A DNA stretch of 64,000 bases from Populus alba (Eukaryota > Streptophyta > Magnoliopsida > Malpighiales > Salicaceae), in the NCBI RefSeq assembly GCF_005239225.2, contig NC_133295.1, forward strand, positions 10,292,001 through 10,356,000. The letters are read 5' to 3'. Below the pieces are notes generated by a model. It was given only the letters and a program-made list of their open reading frames with translations, ran no database searches and was not told where the DNA came from. Shown here in pieces: positions 1 through 12,654 of this stretch. Each line of letters opens with the position of its first letter. Position 1 is the first letter of the stretch. The translations under genes were made by a program, and so were the position numbers.

Positions 1-30
1 CCAGCACACCTTGTTCATCTTCACCGGCAT
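1..30 (-). CDS. Possible first codons of a gene running off the left edge
   Basis: Read on the minus strand, an ATG at 30-28 opens a frame of ten codons (MPVKMNKVCW) that reaches the window edge without a stop. Upstream on the same strand (about 31-200) the sequence is purine-rich with GA runs, as in many plant 5' leaders. There is too little to name a product, and a chance ATG is quite possible. Confidence 0.2.
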   Translation of the reverse strand, partial: MPVKMNKVCW

Positions 31-1860
31 TAGAGAAACTCCATCTCTCTCAAGCAATTTTTTTCTTTCCCGTCTCCACGTTCTTAGCCTCTCTCTCCTT
101 TTCTTCTATTAAGAGAACATCACCGATAGAGACGGATGAAGATGGTTTTGTTCAACTTTTTTTTTCCAGAAGAGAAGAAGTCAAAAGCTACCTGATTTAC
201 AAACCATGGATGAACCTCATGTGTTGACAAAGTGAACCATGAAACCAATTTGTTATAATACGATTTATATAATATATTAACTTGTTCATTATTTTATTTA
301 TATATAATAGTAAACTGACTGAATTCATTTTTAGTTTATTTAATAATTATAATAACAAATTATACTAAGGTTTCGTTTGGAAATGAGAGCCAACTTGTAT
401 TTCTAACATGATTTAATTTTTTTTTTGTGAAAAAATTTATTTTTGTTGTATATTTTGAATTATTTTGATATTTGGTTTTAAAAATAATTTTTTTAAAATG
501 TCATTTTAATATATTTTTAAATTTTTTTTTTGACAATTATATCATAATAATACCATTATAAGGATGTATAAATAAAGGTGGAGCTATGATAACCGGGAAA
601 TGTTTATAATATGTTGAGATCCAATGCTTAAAACGTTACTTTATATCTTTGCAAAGCATAAAGGGTATATATATTACAAATGTTATAAAAAATTAATCTT
701 TTTTAATTAGAAACGAGTGATTTGGCTTTTAATGCAACAAGTAGGAGAAACAGTTTTTTAATTATTATTACGAAAAATAAAGAAGCGAATCCAGAAGTAT
801 AGGCTACAACAAGAGTTCAATGTAATTATGTTAATAAAAAATTTGATAGGCAGTTTTTTTATCTAATTCAACTATTACATAAATAAGACTTCAAAAGTTT
901 TTTTTTTTTTTTAAAAAAAAAAAACCACTTTCAAAAAAAGGGATAAGAAAGATATTATTTCAACTGCAAATAATTTTTATGGGATTAATATAATAAAAAT
1001 AAATTTTTATTGGTAGGCGTTTAGTAGTGTCGTCAAAATGATATTTGTTTGAAATTTAAAAATATTAATAGGAGCAACAGCGTTTTCAAAAACATTCTAT
1101 CTCGAGCAGGCCCAATTTTATCGCTTTTCTTTTAGGTCTGACAAGAAGAAGAAAGAAAGAAATAAGCCCAAAAGTGGTAGGGCTAATTTGCAAAAAAGCC
1201 CATGAAAATTAGTTGAAATTGATAATAAAATAAAATAAAAACCCACTGCAATCATTCTTCCGTTTCTATTTGTTGTTTTTCCTTCAAAAGAGCAGAGAGA
1301 TAAGACCTTAATTAATTTATTTTTGGAAAACACTGCAATTTTATTATCTGCCTTTCGCACCGTTTCTTTCTTGTTGTCCTTTTGAGTTAATTATTAGCCC
1401 CAGTCCTTGTAGTTTAATAACATTCACTACTGCGACCATATTGTTTCATATACTTCATATCTAATCCTAATATTCTTAAATTTTGTCAGCACGGTCCTTC
1501 TACCAGCATCACATTCTTTCCTGATTTATTTTGTTTTCTTCTTTTTTATTTGAAGAAACAAAGAAAAGTAGGATCCAGATAAGGAGAATTTGATAACAAA
1601 AAACGTTTTTTTTGAAAAATAAATAAATTGAGGACAAACAAGGGGTGTTAAGTGATTTTTATACTATATGGATTGCTGTGTTATTATTGATAAATTATAG
1701 GGATCTAAGATATAAATTAGCTCCTTCGTTTATTTTTGGTATTAGAAAAAATATTAAAAAACTTCCAACAACAAAAAATAGAAAAAAAAAAAAATAGCAA
1801 GTGATAGCAAGAGAGCTTCGAAGTGAGCAAAAACTAGCTCTGGCTGACAGGCACCATCGA
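31..1860. other. Intergenic, AT-rich, no gene seen
   Basis: Left of PEX14. It holds poly-A and poly-T runs (for example 899-924 and 1784-1796) and a stretch near 470-560 that resembles the AT-rich repeat family found elsewhere in the window. The only open frames are short and lysine- or phenylalanine-rich, as expected by chance. No convincing coding, RNA or regulatory feature was seen. Confidence 0.5.
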
Positions 1861-1997
1861 CGTCATCATCTTTATATTAAGGCTCGTAGATTTATTTCTC
1901 TCTCTCTCTAGGCTTCTCTCTCTGTTTTTTTTTTTGGCCTTCTCTATAATTTTATTTTTTCTGGTTTCAAAATTCAGTCAACAGAGGAGGTTTGAGT
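1861..1997 (+). promoter_or_regulatory. Probable 5' leader of PEX14
   Basis: A pyrimidine-rich tract of CT repeats (about 1896-1923) followed by a T run (1926-1935) lies just upstream of the PEX14 start codon. CT-rich tracts are common near transcription starts and in 5' leaders of plant genes. The exact transcription start cannot be set from sequence alone. Confidence 0.4.
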
Positions 1998-4900
1998 ATG
2001 GCGACTCAATCATCGGATCCTCCTCCTCCTTCAAGCCCTGCCGATCAAAATCCTGGTTCGATTTCCCTCTCTGTACTGATATTATATCTTTGAGCTTACA
2101 AGATTATTATTATAATTATGTGATTAGAAGCTCAATTAATTAAGTTTTTAGCTATGCTTACGGTTCAATCTCCTTTTTTTTTTTATATATATAATTGAAT
2201 TTCGCTCTCTTTTTGTGGTTGTTAACAAGTTTGATGAAGTAATTAAGTAAAAAACTGTTTGGTTAGCCAATAATTATTTCTTATTTGGCAAACCAGAAAA
2301 AAAAAAGAGCTATTGGATGCGTAACTACACTTGCAATTGATTGCTATCTCCTTTGTTTATGGGATGACTAATCAAAGATGATGTCAATGGTTGGGGGGGG
2401 GGGCGTTATTTGTTTATAGAGTGTCAAATTACTTCAAGCTTAGGATATAAGCAAAAATTCTAAGCATAGAGTAATGGGTTTTTTTATCTTTGAGCTACAG
2501 GGAATGTACAGCCAACAAACGGGATTCAGCAAGATGCTGAGGTTGAGGCTATCAAGCAAAGTCCTCCGTCTGTCTTTGTGAACTCGGAACCAATGCGAGA
2601 GGAACAAGTGCAGAATGCTGTAAAGTTTCTTTCGCACCCAAAAGTTAGGGGTTCTCCAGTTATGTATAGAAGATCGTTTCTTGAGAAGAAGGGCCTCACA
2701 AAGGAAGAGATAGATGAAGCTTTTCTTCGTGTGCCGGTAAACAAATTATTCGTTTTGGCTCCCCACTTTCTTACATGCCACCCTGTTTAATCATTTTTTT
2801 TTCTCTGGCGAGAGCTAATCGATTCTCAATGTATTTGTATTTGTATTTTTATGTGTTTGTTTTCCCTGCTGATGTTTTCTGCAAATTGCAGGATCCAACT
2901 CCAAGCACACAGGCAACCAGTTTGAATCAAGGTATAAGATCTTAATATGAAAGTGAGATGTTTATTGTCTTTCATGATAAGCAGTCCTTGGGTTTGCCAA
3001 GATTTGTATATCCTTGCATCATTGATTGAATTTTGTGTTGTCCTATGAGAAAAGCAGAGGGACAGGTGAAATCAACACCAAATGCTCAGCCACTAGCTTC
3101 AGCACAAGCTCTGCAGCCTGTAGCAGCTGCTCCTACTGCTTTAATTTCTTCAGTAGGGACTTTGACTCGATCTCGGTTTCACTGGTATCATGCTGTCGCT
3201 TTTTGCCGTAGGACTATTGGCAGTTTCAGTGCTGGAACAGCTGTTTTTAGTTAAGGTTAATTATCAAAATACTTCTACACAATCACTCTGTCATGTTAGT
3301 CATTTACTGTTAATGCCTATATCATTGTTTTCCATTTCCAAAAGATGGTTTAGGGTTGCATCTATAAGTTTCCCACACCCATCTTAGTGTAAATAAATGT
3401 ACCAGTTGTTGTAAGGCTCTATATGTTAATTTTCACAACATGAACTGATAGCATATTTCTTGTTCAGAATACTATTATTCCGGGGCGGGCTGAAGTCTTG
3501 GATACGTAAGGTTGTGTTGGAAGAAGAAGATGACAATGTGAAGAAAACTAATTTAAAGCCAAGTTTGGCAGAAGAAGCTGCGGCAGCTGCCAAATCAGCA
3601 GCAGCGGCAGCTGCTGATGTTGCAAGAGCGAGCCAGGAACTATTGAATTCAAAAAATGAAGGTGGGATAATGATAGAATTTCTTTCATTTCCACCGCTTT
3701 CTTAAAGAAAAACTGGTTTCTTTTAAAAGGCTTTTCTGATTAGTTATTTTCTTTGTAATGTGTTGAACCTTGCTCAACTCTTTCAGAGAGATACTTCAAG
3801 GAATTTATGAATATGTTAGATGTGCAAGTACAGGCAAATGAAGTCAATTGAGTCACTGCCATACATAGATTGGAAGGTGAGAAGATGTTTGCTTTGACAT
3901 CAAACCAAACATATTTCTTTCTATGTGCTTGCATAAGTATGTTGTTGAGATGCTGTTCTGTTGTCCCTTTTCTGTTGCAGTTCCCATTCAGAATTTTTTA
4001 TTTGTTATTAATGTATCTGTGAAAGAAGAACTTTCTCTGTCACTTGTGCTTTCAGAGCTTCTAGGCATATGATTGCCTTTTTTTACAGGCATTAAGGCAT
4101 TGCACTGACTGTTTATATGTTTAATGCAATAGTGGTGAGACTCCCTTTGTAAATGTTCTATTTTGCAAACCATATAGATTGTGAGGAAAATTAAAAAAAG
4201 CTATCTTTTTGTTTGTTGGAAATGGAGTGTGGATTGCAGAGTGCTTGATGCTGATGATCACCCCAACTTTAAGACATTCATAGAAGATGGAGGTGCTATT
4301 TTGACACTCCTGCTCAAAAAATTTTAAGGCTAATCTAGTTGTACATGATTCATTCAGGCATTCTGAAAACCATTCCTAAAGTTGTTATCTTTCAACTAAT
4401 TCAGCAGGTCACTGTCTTGGCTGATCATTTTCAATTCTTCTACCACGTGTTGCCCATATCGATGCTGGAGCAAATCCTTAATAATAGTTTAGATTTGATA
4501 AGTTATCGTAGCAAGGTAGTGTAGTATATTGTAGCAGCTTTCACATAAATCAGGGTTTTTTCCTTTACTAGTTTATTTGTGCTAGTTATAGCCCTAGATC
4601 CTTGCAGGACAAGGAATCACTGGTCTTGATCACCAAGTAAAATAACTTAACCTCCTAGGAAATATTTAAAAGTTCACATGCTAATTACATGATTCCTAAT
4701 TAATTAAAAAGGATCATAATCTACACTTGTAGTTTTGTCACCTTGTAAATATTTGGAGTTTCTACTACATGCATCTCTAATTTGGCATAAAGTATTATGC
4801 AAAAGTCATGAAACCTAAATAATAGGACCAGTGGTCCATTCTATTGTTGCTTATCCAGGAAAGCTAAAGTTAAACCTAGAGAGAACAAGAGGATTTGTTT

Positions 4901-7900
4901 CTTGCAGAGTTTTGTTGGTGTCTAAGGATGTATGAATTGACCAGACTTTCCTATGCTTATATGACCTTTGATTAAGCAAAATGTTTTTTGGAAAATAAGA
5001 AATGATTCATATCGTTTACATTATTTTTGAACTTTTTGGTTGTTGGCCAGTTATGGACAAAATAAATGGCCGCAGTAGTTATTGCTCTTGCGCATGTTGC
5101 AGTTTCTTGTTTGTAATGAGTGGTTCAATATTGTTCAAGTTTGTTGCTCTTTCTTGTTAATACATGCATTAAAAAGTTATCTGGCTTTATTGCCCTGAGT
5201 AATCTGCTTGGTTTGTAGCCCAGATGCTTAAGGTGGTGCCTTGGTGAGCAAAAATATTACATTGAGTGTAATTGAAATTATGCAAAAAGGCTTTCAGCTT
5301 CAGTGTTTGTTGGTTGCAAAAGTCTGGGAACAATATTACATGTGCCACCAGTGAGAAGGCCTCAAGAGAAATAACTGTAACTTGTGGCCTTCCTTTTCAT
5401 TCCCTGCATTTTATCTTGAAGCGTTCTGAGATTTGTGGACAACGTGTCTCAACACTATCAGAAGATCTGTTTGTTGATTTTTTTTTTTACTGCCTCATCA
5501 GGTCAAACAGATAACCGTGTGAGAAACTCTCTTGCTGATCAAGAAGATTATAGAGCCTTGGTTGCAAATCCAGAGGTGAGCATGACTTAGGTGTGGACTG
5601 GGCACTGAAAGCTTCATGATTTGGAATGAAAGTTTGCAGGATAATTGAGACAAGTTTTATGCGAAGCAATTTGAAGCTCTAAATATTTCTCTCTTTTTGC
5701 AGCAAACATATACCAATGGCAAGGCAGAGTTTGATTTGCACTCAGGTTATTTTCCAGCCATTTCATTTTCTGTTTTTGTTTTTCTGTTTCAATTTCCATC
5801 TCATCTAATTGGAGTTTATGGACAGGGGGATCTTCATCGCACCCTGCATCTGCTAAACCCTCTGCTGCACCACACCCTAAGTCATATATGGAGGTAAGAA
5901 CTAGTGTAACAAATTTGTTCAATTGTATTGCAGGCTGGCATCCACTGGAATTAATCCTGCTGCAGTGGACCGGTGGTCAATAGTTGCATGATGCTGGTGT
6001 TTCTGGAGTGAAACATAGATGCAACTCTTTTTCTTTCTTTCTTTATGTTGAATTGCATCATATTTCATTAATTGGAAACAGGCATGCAACTGAGGACATA
6101 AAATACCTCTGTTTTCTTTTTTAGTTTTGATTTAAGGTTTTTACTTCTTAGAACCCTACTTAGACATTTTTGAATCCTTAGTTCCAGAGTTTTGATATTC
6201 AACTTCCTTGGTCAGACATTTGATTTGAACCACTTTATTAAACAGTTTCAAGTTAATTATTGAAAATGAGGATCGATGGAAACATTTCAGAATTGACAGG
6301 GTTCTGAAATCTGAAGCTTAGTAGAGAAGAAAGTTTCAACTTTGATACTTTCTGTAGCAATGTAAGCCAATTCCAGCTTAGTTTAAGGAAAATTTGCTAA
6401 ATGTTTAAACATTGAACGGAGACAACTTCTTTCTCAAGATTTCTTAACTGTATGAGCTTGATGTTCCTTGTTCTAACTGGAATTTGAGTTTCCAACTTGA
6501 GATGTCTGAATTTTTCCTCCTTCCATGTTGTGCACCTTTCTTCATGTATGGTGATGCTTAAGAAATAACTATTACAGATTCAATTTGGCAACACTGATGG
6601 ATTCAGTAGCCTTTGATAGAATTCCGCTAACCATTTGGTAATTATGTTGCACAGATCATGGAGATGGTCCGGAGAGGAGAGAGACCTGGCAATATCAGGG
6701 TAAGTCAGACCCAGTCCTTACACTGAAATTGGCTTCCTTCTCTGTGTGACATGATAATTTTGTCATCCTGGATTTATATGCAGGATATCAATGATCAACC
6801 ACCCAATCCTAGTCAGCAAATTTCAAATCCTCGCATTGCGCCTAGAACTAAGGTGTGCAACTGAAGACTCAAATTATTGATCAATCAAAATTCATGCCCC
6901 CCTTTCTAATGTCTTAAATAGAGTGATTGGTTTAGGCACCAAAGTCAGGAAAATGTAAACCTAATGGGATAGGAAAACTAAACTATAGGAAAAGGTACCA
7001 AATAGGAAACAGAACTAGATTCCTAACAGATCATTTTAACTGCTAAATAGAAAATAAAAAAGTTTTATTAAAAAATATCAAATAGGAGACATAACTAGAT
7101 TCCTTACAAATCATTTTAACTGCAAAATAGAAAATAACAAAGTTTTATTTAAAAAAAATTGTTTTATAATATACAGAACAAAATTTCCTATTTAGTCATG
7201 TATTAGTTCCCGAAGGAGTGTTTTCTCATTCCGCATCACATTTCCTTCTTTTTCATGGATTGATACGCAAATGGGGGGTTTTCTATTTAGTTGGCCATGT
7301 AGATGCAGAGCATCGACCTGTCTAGATGCGGACGGAGCATTCTTACTTTCACTCTTCTAATTTAAAACTCATGCATTATAGTAATTAATTTACTCCTGAA
7401 TATCATTATTGAAAAAAAGAAACTCATGAATGTTATGCATATTTGACAAGATGTTTCTTGGCTCTCCCTCACATTCCTTCTTCTCCAAATAGAATCATAG
7501 GCTAATGTGGAATATATAATTTTTCTTATTCAGTTGGTCATATTAGGTATGAAAATCTGAAAATGCAACCAGTCTTCAGAGAGTCACCAGCCCCTCCCCC
7601 TCCATCAACCTTTCCACTATTCTGATTTAAAACTCCTGGATTGCTTCGAGTAGTGTAATTAATTTTTCCTGAGTGTCTTTTATATTTGACAAGAGCATTG
7701 CTAAAATTAGGGGAAGAAAAAGGCCTTACAAATTGGTGTGGCGTCTACTTAATCCAACACTCAGTTTTACTGATTGCATGATGTCTTATACTATCAGATG
7801 ATTCAGAAGTAGCTCTGAGTTGACTGATACAGGCTTTTAAGTTCACTCTTAAAAACAGAATCCATTATTGTGGTTTGAGATACATAGCTTGGAAAAATGT

Positions 7901-8495
7901 CTTCAGATGTTTTAGACTGCTGCAGAATATGATTGAATAACAAGAATCTTCTTAAGAATTTTTGAATTATCATTAAAACAAACTTCTCCTTCTCCTGTCT
8001 GAGCAGCCATGGGAGGTTGGTCAAGTCCAAAATAACTCAAGCCAGGTGCTTCAGTCTCAAGTGAGCGGAGAAGATTTGAATTCCAAGGTACGAGACAATG
8101 GTATCTATCAGTTTGATGGTGAGAGCACTGCACCCTGGTTGCAGCGGAAAAATGCTGGAATTGCAGAGATAGATAATGAAGATGAAGTAAAGGCTGGACC
8201 TTATGGTGGACAAAACAACCAGCAACCAGTTAGGCGCACATGGGTCCCTCCCCGGCCACCTCCTGTTGTGATGGCTGAAGCAGCTGAAGCCATCAGACGA
8301 CCAAAACAATCAATTCAGAAAGAACAATTGGAAGATGATCGATCTGTGTCTCATCCAACAGACACAGCTGATGAGTTACAAAGGATAACAAAAATATCAG
8401 AATCAGGGGGTGCTGTGGAGATTAATGGTGGGGGGTCAGTGCTGAACTCAAGTGAGATACAGGAGGAGCCAGAACAAGTCCATGAAGGGAACTAA
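1998..8495 (+). CDS. PEX14: Peroxisomal membrane protein PEX14 (frameshifts in exons 4-6)
   Basis: PEX14 is the peroxisomal membrane docking factor for PEX5/PEX7 cargo receptors in matrix protein import. Exons inferred from GT/AG borders: 1998-2055, 2501-2736, 2892-2931, 3058-3255, 3468-3661, 3787-3876, 5502-5575, 5703-5745, 5826-5893, 6655-6699, 6784-6852, 8007-8495. Exons 2-3 encode the conserved N-terminal receptor-binding domain ([20 protein letters not shown], then [17 protein letters not shown]). Exon 4 encodes the membrane segment, exon 5 the Ala-rich coiled coil, and exons 9-12 the C-terminal part ([34 protein letters not shown]), ending HEGN. The start fits a short Pro/Ser-rich leader ([14 protein letters not shown]). 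Exons 1-3 and 7-12 join cleanly in frame, but exons 4-6 need several one-base corrections, and exon 6 has an in-frame TGA. Either this copy is a young pseudogene or the sequence has local errors. The family assignment is strong; functionality is uncertain. Confidence 0.85.
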
Positions 8496-9410
8496 AGCAG
8501 GGTTTGATTTGCACGATCTGCTTGATCCAAATCACAGTTTGATGCTTGAAACAACTGCCCAAGAATATGTTAGATCAGCCTGGTACAATCTTTTTTATTC
8601 CAAATAATGGAGAGAATAAAGTTATGCCTTACAAATAATGGATAATATTTTTGTATATTGTTGTGTGCGTGGTGTTTTGCCCTTCTCATTAAGCTCACCG
8701 TGCATATCTGGGTTTTGCTTTTTTGGTCCAATGTCAAAGCCTGCTATACCAAGTTGTGAAGAATAATTTTGGTTTTCCTTTGCTCTCTGTTATACAGGAG
8801 GCCACCCTCTCTGAACCCTCCACCTGCCACCTGTTGAGACCAGCAGAAGCTGAAATTTAGCTAGCAAAAGTTTTATAGCATGAGAGCGTGTTTGGCTATT
8901 GTTCTGTAGCTTTTATTGTCTAGTTTTGAAGCAAAGCAATTACGATATCAGAAAAGTATATGATATGGACTCTAAAAAATTTTTGTTTAATTTTTAGGGG
9001 TCGAAGGTGATTTTTATTCTTTCTTTTGAAGAGCCAGAGATATATTAGTTTTCATCTCAAGTGATGTGTTTTCAATGAAAAATTGTTTATTTTTTTAATG
9101 AAAAAATAAAAATAACTTTATATAATTTAATATTGCATAAAAAACTCAAGTTATCATTTTATTTTATTTAAACATTTTGAAAAATAATCATTACTACATC
9201 TACAAATATCTCATGCGTCTGAATTTTCATACAGAACCCCTGAGTTTATATTAATAATTCATATCATATACATTTATATTAATCTGATGGGGGAGTTGGA
9301 TCTTGAGAAGGAAAAGAAATTGAAGTTGGAGATGATATTGGAAAATACCAATCATGAAGAGCAGCTGGACGCAACACAAGAGTCATTTGTGCAAGGCTAC
9401 ATGACTCCAC
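8496..9410. other. PEX14 3' flank
   Basis: Contains the likely 3' untranslated region of PEX14, with AATAA-type signals near 8610-8650 (for example in GAGAATAAAG). AT-rich DNA follows. There is no further gene and no clear repeat boundary before the TIR element that starts at 9416. Confidence 0.4.
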
Positions 9411-9415
9411 GTATA

Positions 9416-9618
9416 TAGAGGTGATCATTTTCGGTTCGAATTGGCCGGTTTCGATTCGATTCAGTTTTTTTTTGAATATGGCTCAGTTTTTTCAATTTTG
9501 GTTTGGTTTTTTTGTTCGATTCAGTTCAGTTTTTTAAAAATTTTAATTAATTTTTTTTTATGGTTTAGTTTTTTTAATTATTTTTTCTTGATTTTCTTGA
9601 TATTTTTGCTCACCTCTA
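9416..9618. mobile_element. Short TIR element (MITE), copy 1
   Basis: A 203-bp element. It begins TAGAGGTGA (9416-9424) and ends TCACCTCTA (9610-9618), a perfect 9-bp terminal inverted repeat. It is flanked on both sides by GTATA (9411-9415 and 9619-9623), a likely 5-bp target duplication. The inside is T-rich with repeated TTCGGTT / GATTCAG motifs and no coding capacity. Its ends match those of the longer element at 10698-11100, so the two belong to one family. The superfamily is unclear; hAT-like MITEs with similar G/T-rich ends exist, but they usually leave 8-bp duplications. Confidence 0.65.
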
Positions 9619-9623
9619 GTATA

Positions 9624-10697
9624 ATTTTGTTCTGCCGCTAGAATTATTTGCTTGCCATCTGTGTGGATCCAAAATGTCAGTCTTTAGGCTCAACTCATAG
9701 CATCCAGTGGGTTTGCTACTCTTTCAAGCCGGGACTCAAGGAACTGGAGATTTGGGAACTTTTGGAACATAGACTCCAGCTTACTCGCCAACGTAGGAAA
9801 GAGAGAGTGGTGGGGAATGGCCTCTGCTCGTTAAAGATGTTATAAGAATATATTAAAAAATAATATAAATTATTTCTTAAAATTTTATACAGTTTAAGAT
9901 TTTAAATTATATTATATTATATTAAAGTTTTAATAATCAGTTATAAATTTATATATATTTTTTATTTATTAAAATTAACTAATTTTACCATCGAAAAGTT
10001 TATAAATCCCATAAAAAATTATTGTTTTATTAGTACTAAATCTTTTATCATCAACTTCTTGAATTTTAAAGAAAAGGATATTGAAGTGAACATGTAATTA
10101 TACTCTATCTATATACTTAAAAACTTTTATTTTTAGCCTATTGAATTTTAAAACTATATCAATAATGATACCTTTTTTAATTTTTGTGAATGAAATCATG
10201 AAACTTGAACATTTGTAAGTGGCGTTCTTTTTCTTTTCTTTTTTTCGATATGATTAATGTTTTGATAAAATAACTTTAAAAATGTTATTAATTGTGGCAT
10301 AAAATGGAAAGAGTGTAAATAAATTATTTTTTTAGAAGGAAAAAAAATATAATCTGCAGATGCTATAGTGGAAAGTTATTGTTAATAAATAATATCAACA
10401 TAATTACTTGTTTCTCTGAGAACGAATTATTCCTGAAAATATAAAATTGATAAGTAGTTTCAAAGACTTTAATGAGAGAGGGAGAGAGCATTAAAAGCAA
10501 AAAAACAATTCTTTCTTCCTACTTTGGATTTAGAAAGGGCAGCTGCCATGTTAGCGAATCGAGTCTTTCAATAGTGTTTCTTCAACCTTTTTAGCCCGAA
10601 ACCGAACAGGTACGACAATAAATAAATATATCGGCCGGCTTTAGGACCCTGCAAGATGCTGAAACGAAAGAGACTAATCGATAACCTTGATGGGTAT
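9624..10697. other. Intergenic AT-rich DNA between two MITE copies
   Basis: Mostly A/T-rich sequence with no convincing gene. A chance frame near 9648-9845 has no recognisable motif. Near 10540-10690 there is slightly less AT-rich unique sequence without coding signal. Confidence 0.4.
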
Positions 10698-11100
10698 TAG
10701 AGGTGAATAAAAAAATTGAAAAATTGATTAAACTAAGAAAACTGAAAAAAAAAATAAAAAAATTGAACGGTGAAAAAATAATTGATCAAACCGATTAAAT
10801 TTTAAAAAAACCAATCGATTCGGTTCGGTTTTGGTTTTATAAGCTCGAAACCGAAAAAACTGAACCGAACCCAAATCGAAAAAAAAATAAAACAAAAACC
10901 AAGCCAAACCGAGAAAAAAACCAAGCTAAAACCGAGTCAAAACAAAAAAACCGAGCCAAACCTGTTTTTGTCTTAAAAAACTGAACCGAAACCGATCAGT
11001 TTGAACCAGTTTCGGTTTGGTTTTGGTTTTTTTTTTTAAATTCAATTTGATTATTTTTTTGTATATAAAAATTGAACTGAACCAAAAATGATCACCACTA
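10698..11100. mobile_element. Short TIR element (MITE), copy 2
   Basis: A 403-bp element. It begins TAGAGGTGA (10698-10706) and ends TCACCACTA (11092-11100), so 8 of 9 terminal bases are inverted matches. It has the same ends as copy 1. Its interior is made of AACCGAACCGA-type and TTCGGTTCGGTTT-type runs in opposite orientation (around 10815-11030), giving strong fold-back potential. No exact target duplication is visible, unlike copy 1. Confidence 0.55.
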
Positions 11101-12651
11101 ATGATATGCTGGTCGTAGAATATATAAATTTGTTTTTATATTTTTATATTGATCCTCAAAGTTTAGAAGATCTTAATTTTGGGTCTTCAATCTATTATTT
11201 TGTCATCTGCATTATATAAATTGTTTGTCACTGGCTTATGTCGATGCAAATGGACACTTTCTTCAGTACTAAACAATGGATGATAAGGTTGTCATTGCTA
11301 CAAATTGAAAATGCTAAAGATATTGACAAATCTTAAATGTGAGGTATCAATGCGAAACATTTGACAAACTAAAGGGAGGAAAATATAATTCGCCCTTTGA
11401 ATATTCCAACACCAAGCATTTAAAACATTTCAGCTCCCAATTTTGACAAATGATAGAACTTAATAAAGACAAAGAAAAATTATTTCCATATGCTTGATGT
11501 ATAACAAGAAAAAAAAAAATAAAAGGTGTTTTCTAATGAAATAGCTTGACAAATGAGTTTTTTTAAACTATATATATTTTTTAACCCTACACACACTGAA
11601 TAGCACCAGAACTAGTTTCTTGGTATGGTTTCTGCCGTAGTTAGATTAATTTTTAAAACAAATATAAAAAAAATTAGTAAGAGTATGAAGAGTTTTCTTT
11701 GACAATGTCATCAAGTTGAATCACTATTAAAACTCTTGTTCTATCTTTTTTATTAACTCAAATTTATAATAAAATGGCATAAAAGCTGACCCTATTTAAA
11801 TTAATTGATTTTATAAATCTTAAAATAACTTAAATGATTAATAAAAATATGACTTAATTTTTAAAATTGTTTTAAGATAATAATTGTTTTTAAAAAATAT
11901 TGAGATAATGATAAATTAGATCAACCCCACTCCACCTACAATCTGTGTTATGGATTCTATTAGGTTTAATAATTTTTTTTATTTAATTATATAATAAAAA
12001 TAGTTGCTTGCAACAAAATTATTCTTCAAGTTTACCCTTGTCCCCAGCTTTATTTATTTTTAATCTTGCTTCCTTAAAACTTAATTGTTTGAAATTGCTG
12101 AAACTTGCTTTGTTTCACAAAATCAAAGCATCAATTGAGCATCAAAAATCTTCCTCGATATTGCACGATTTTCGTATCAAGCAGACAATAATACATACCG
12201 AGTCAAATCATAAATTAAAACAATCTGAATGATCAAATTGGGAAATAAATAAATTGAGGGGTAAAAAAGGACTTAACCTTCCTTTTCCATTGCATTTTAT
12301 TCCTTGTATTTGGCAAGAAAAGGGGTTGAATATCTCCTAATTGTTCAAATTCAGTCTCATAACTTTAATTGTTTTAAATTATTAAATCTTCATTTAATTT
12401 TAGCAAATTAAACATCAACCGAGCAATATTTTTTTTTATTAACACCACACAGTCAAAGCAATCTACCAAATCTAATCCCAAATAAACACAACACTAAAGG
12501 CAAATAAAGAAAAAAAAAAACGAGAGATAAAATCAACAAAACCAAGGGATAAAAAAAGAAAAGAAATATTTTCGCCACATGACATACTTTCTTTTACAAT
12601 TTCACACAAGAACCCAAAAACCACAGGAGAGGACAGATCTTGGGGTCCTAT
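11101..12651. other. Intergenic, nothing recognised
   Basis: AT-rich sequence with poly-A runs and scattered short open frames, for example 12008-12232, which has no family motif. No gene, RNA or complete repeat was identified. Confidence 0.4.
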
Positions 12652-12654
12652 TAA

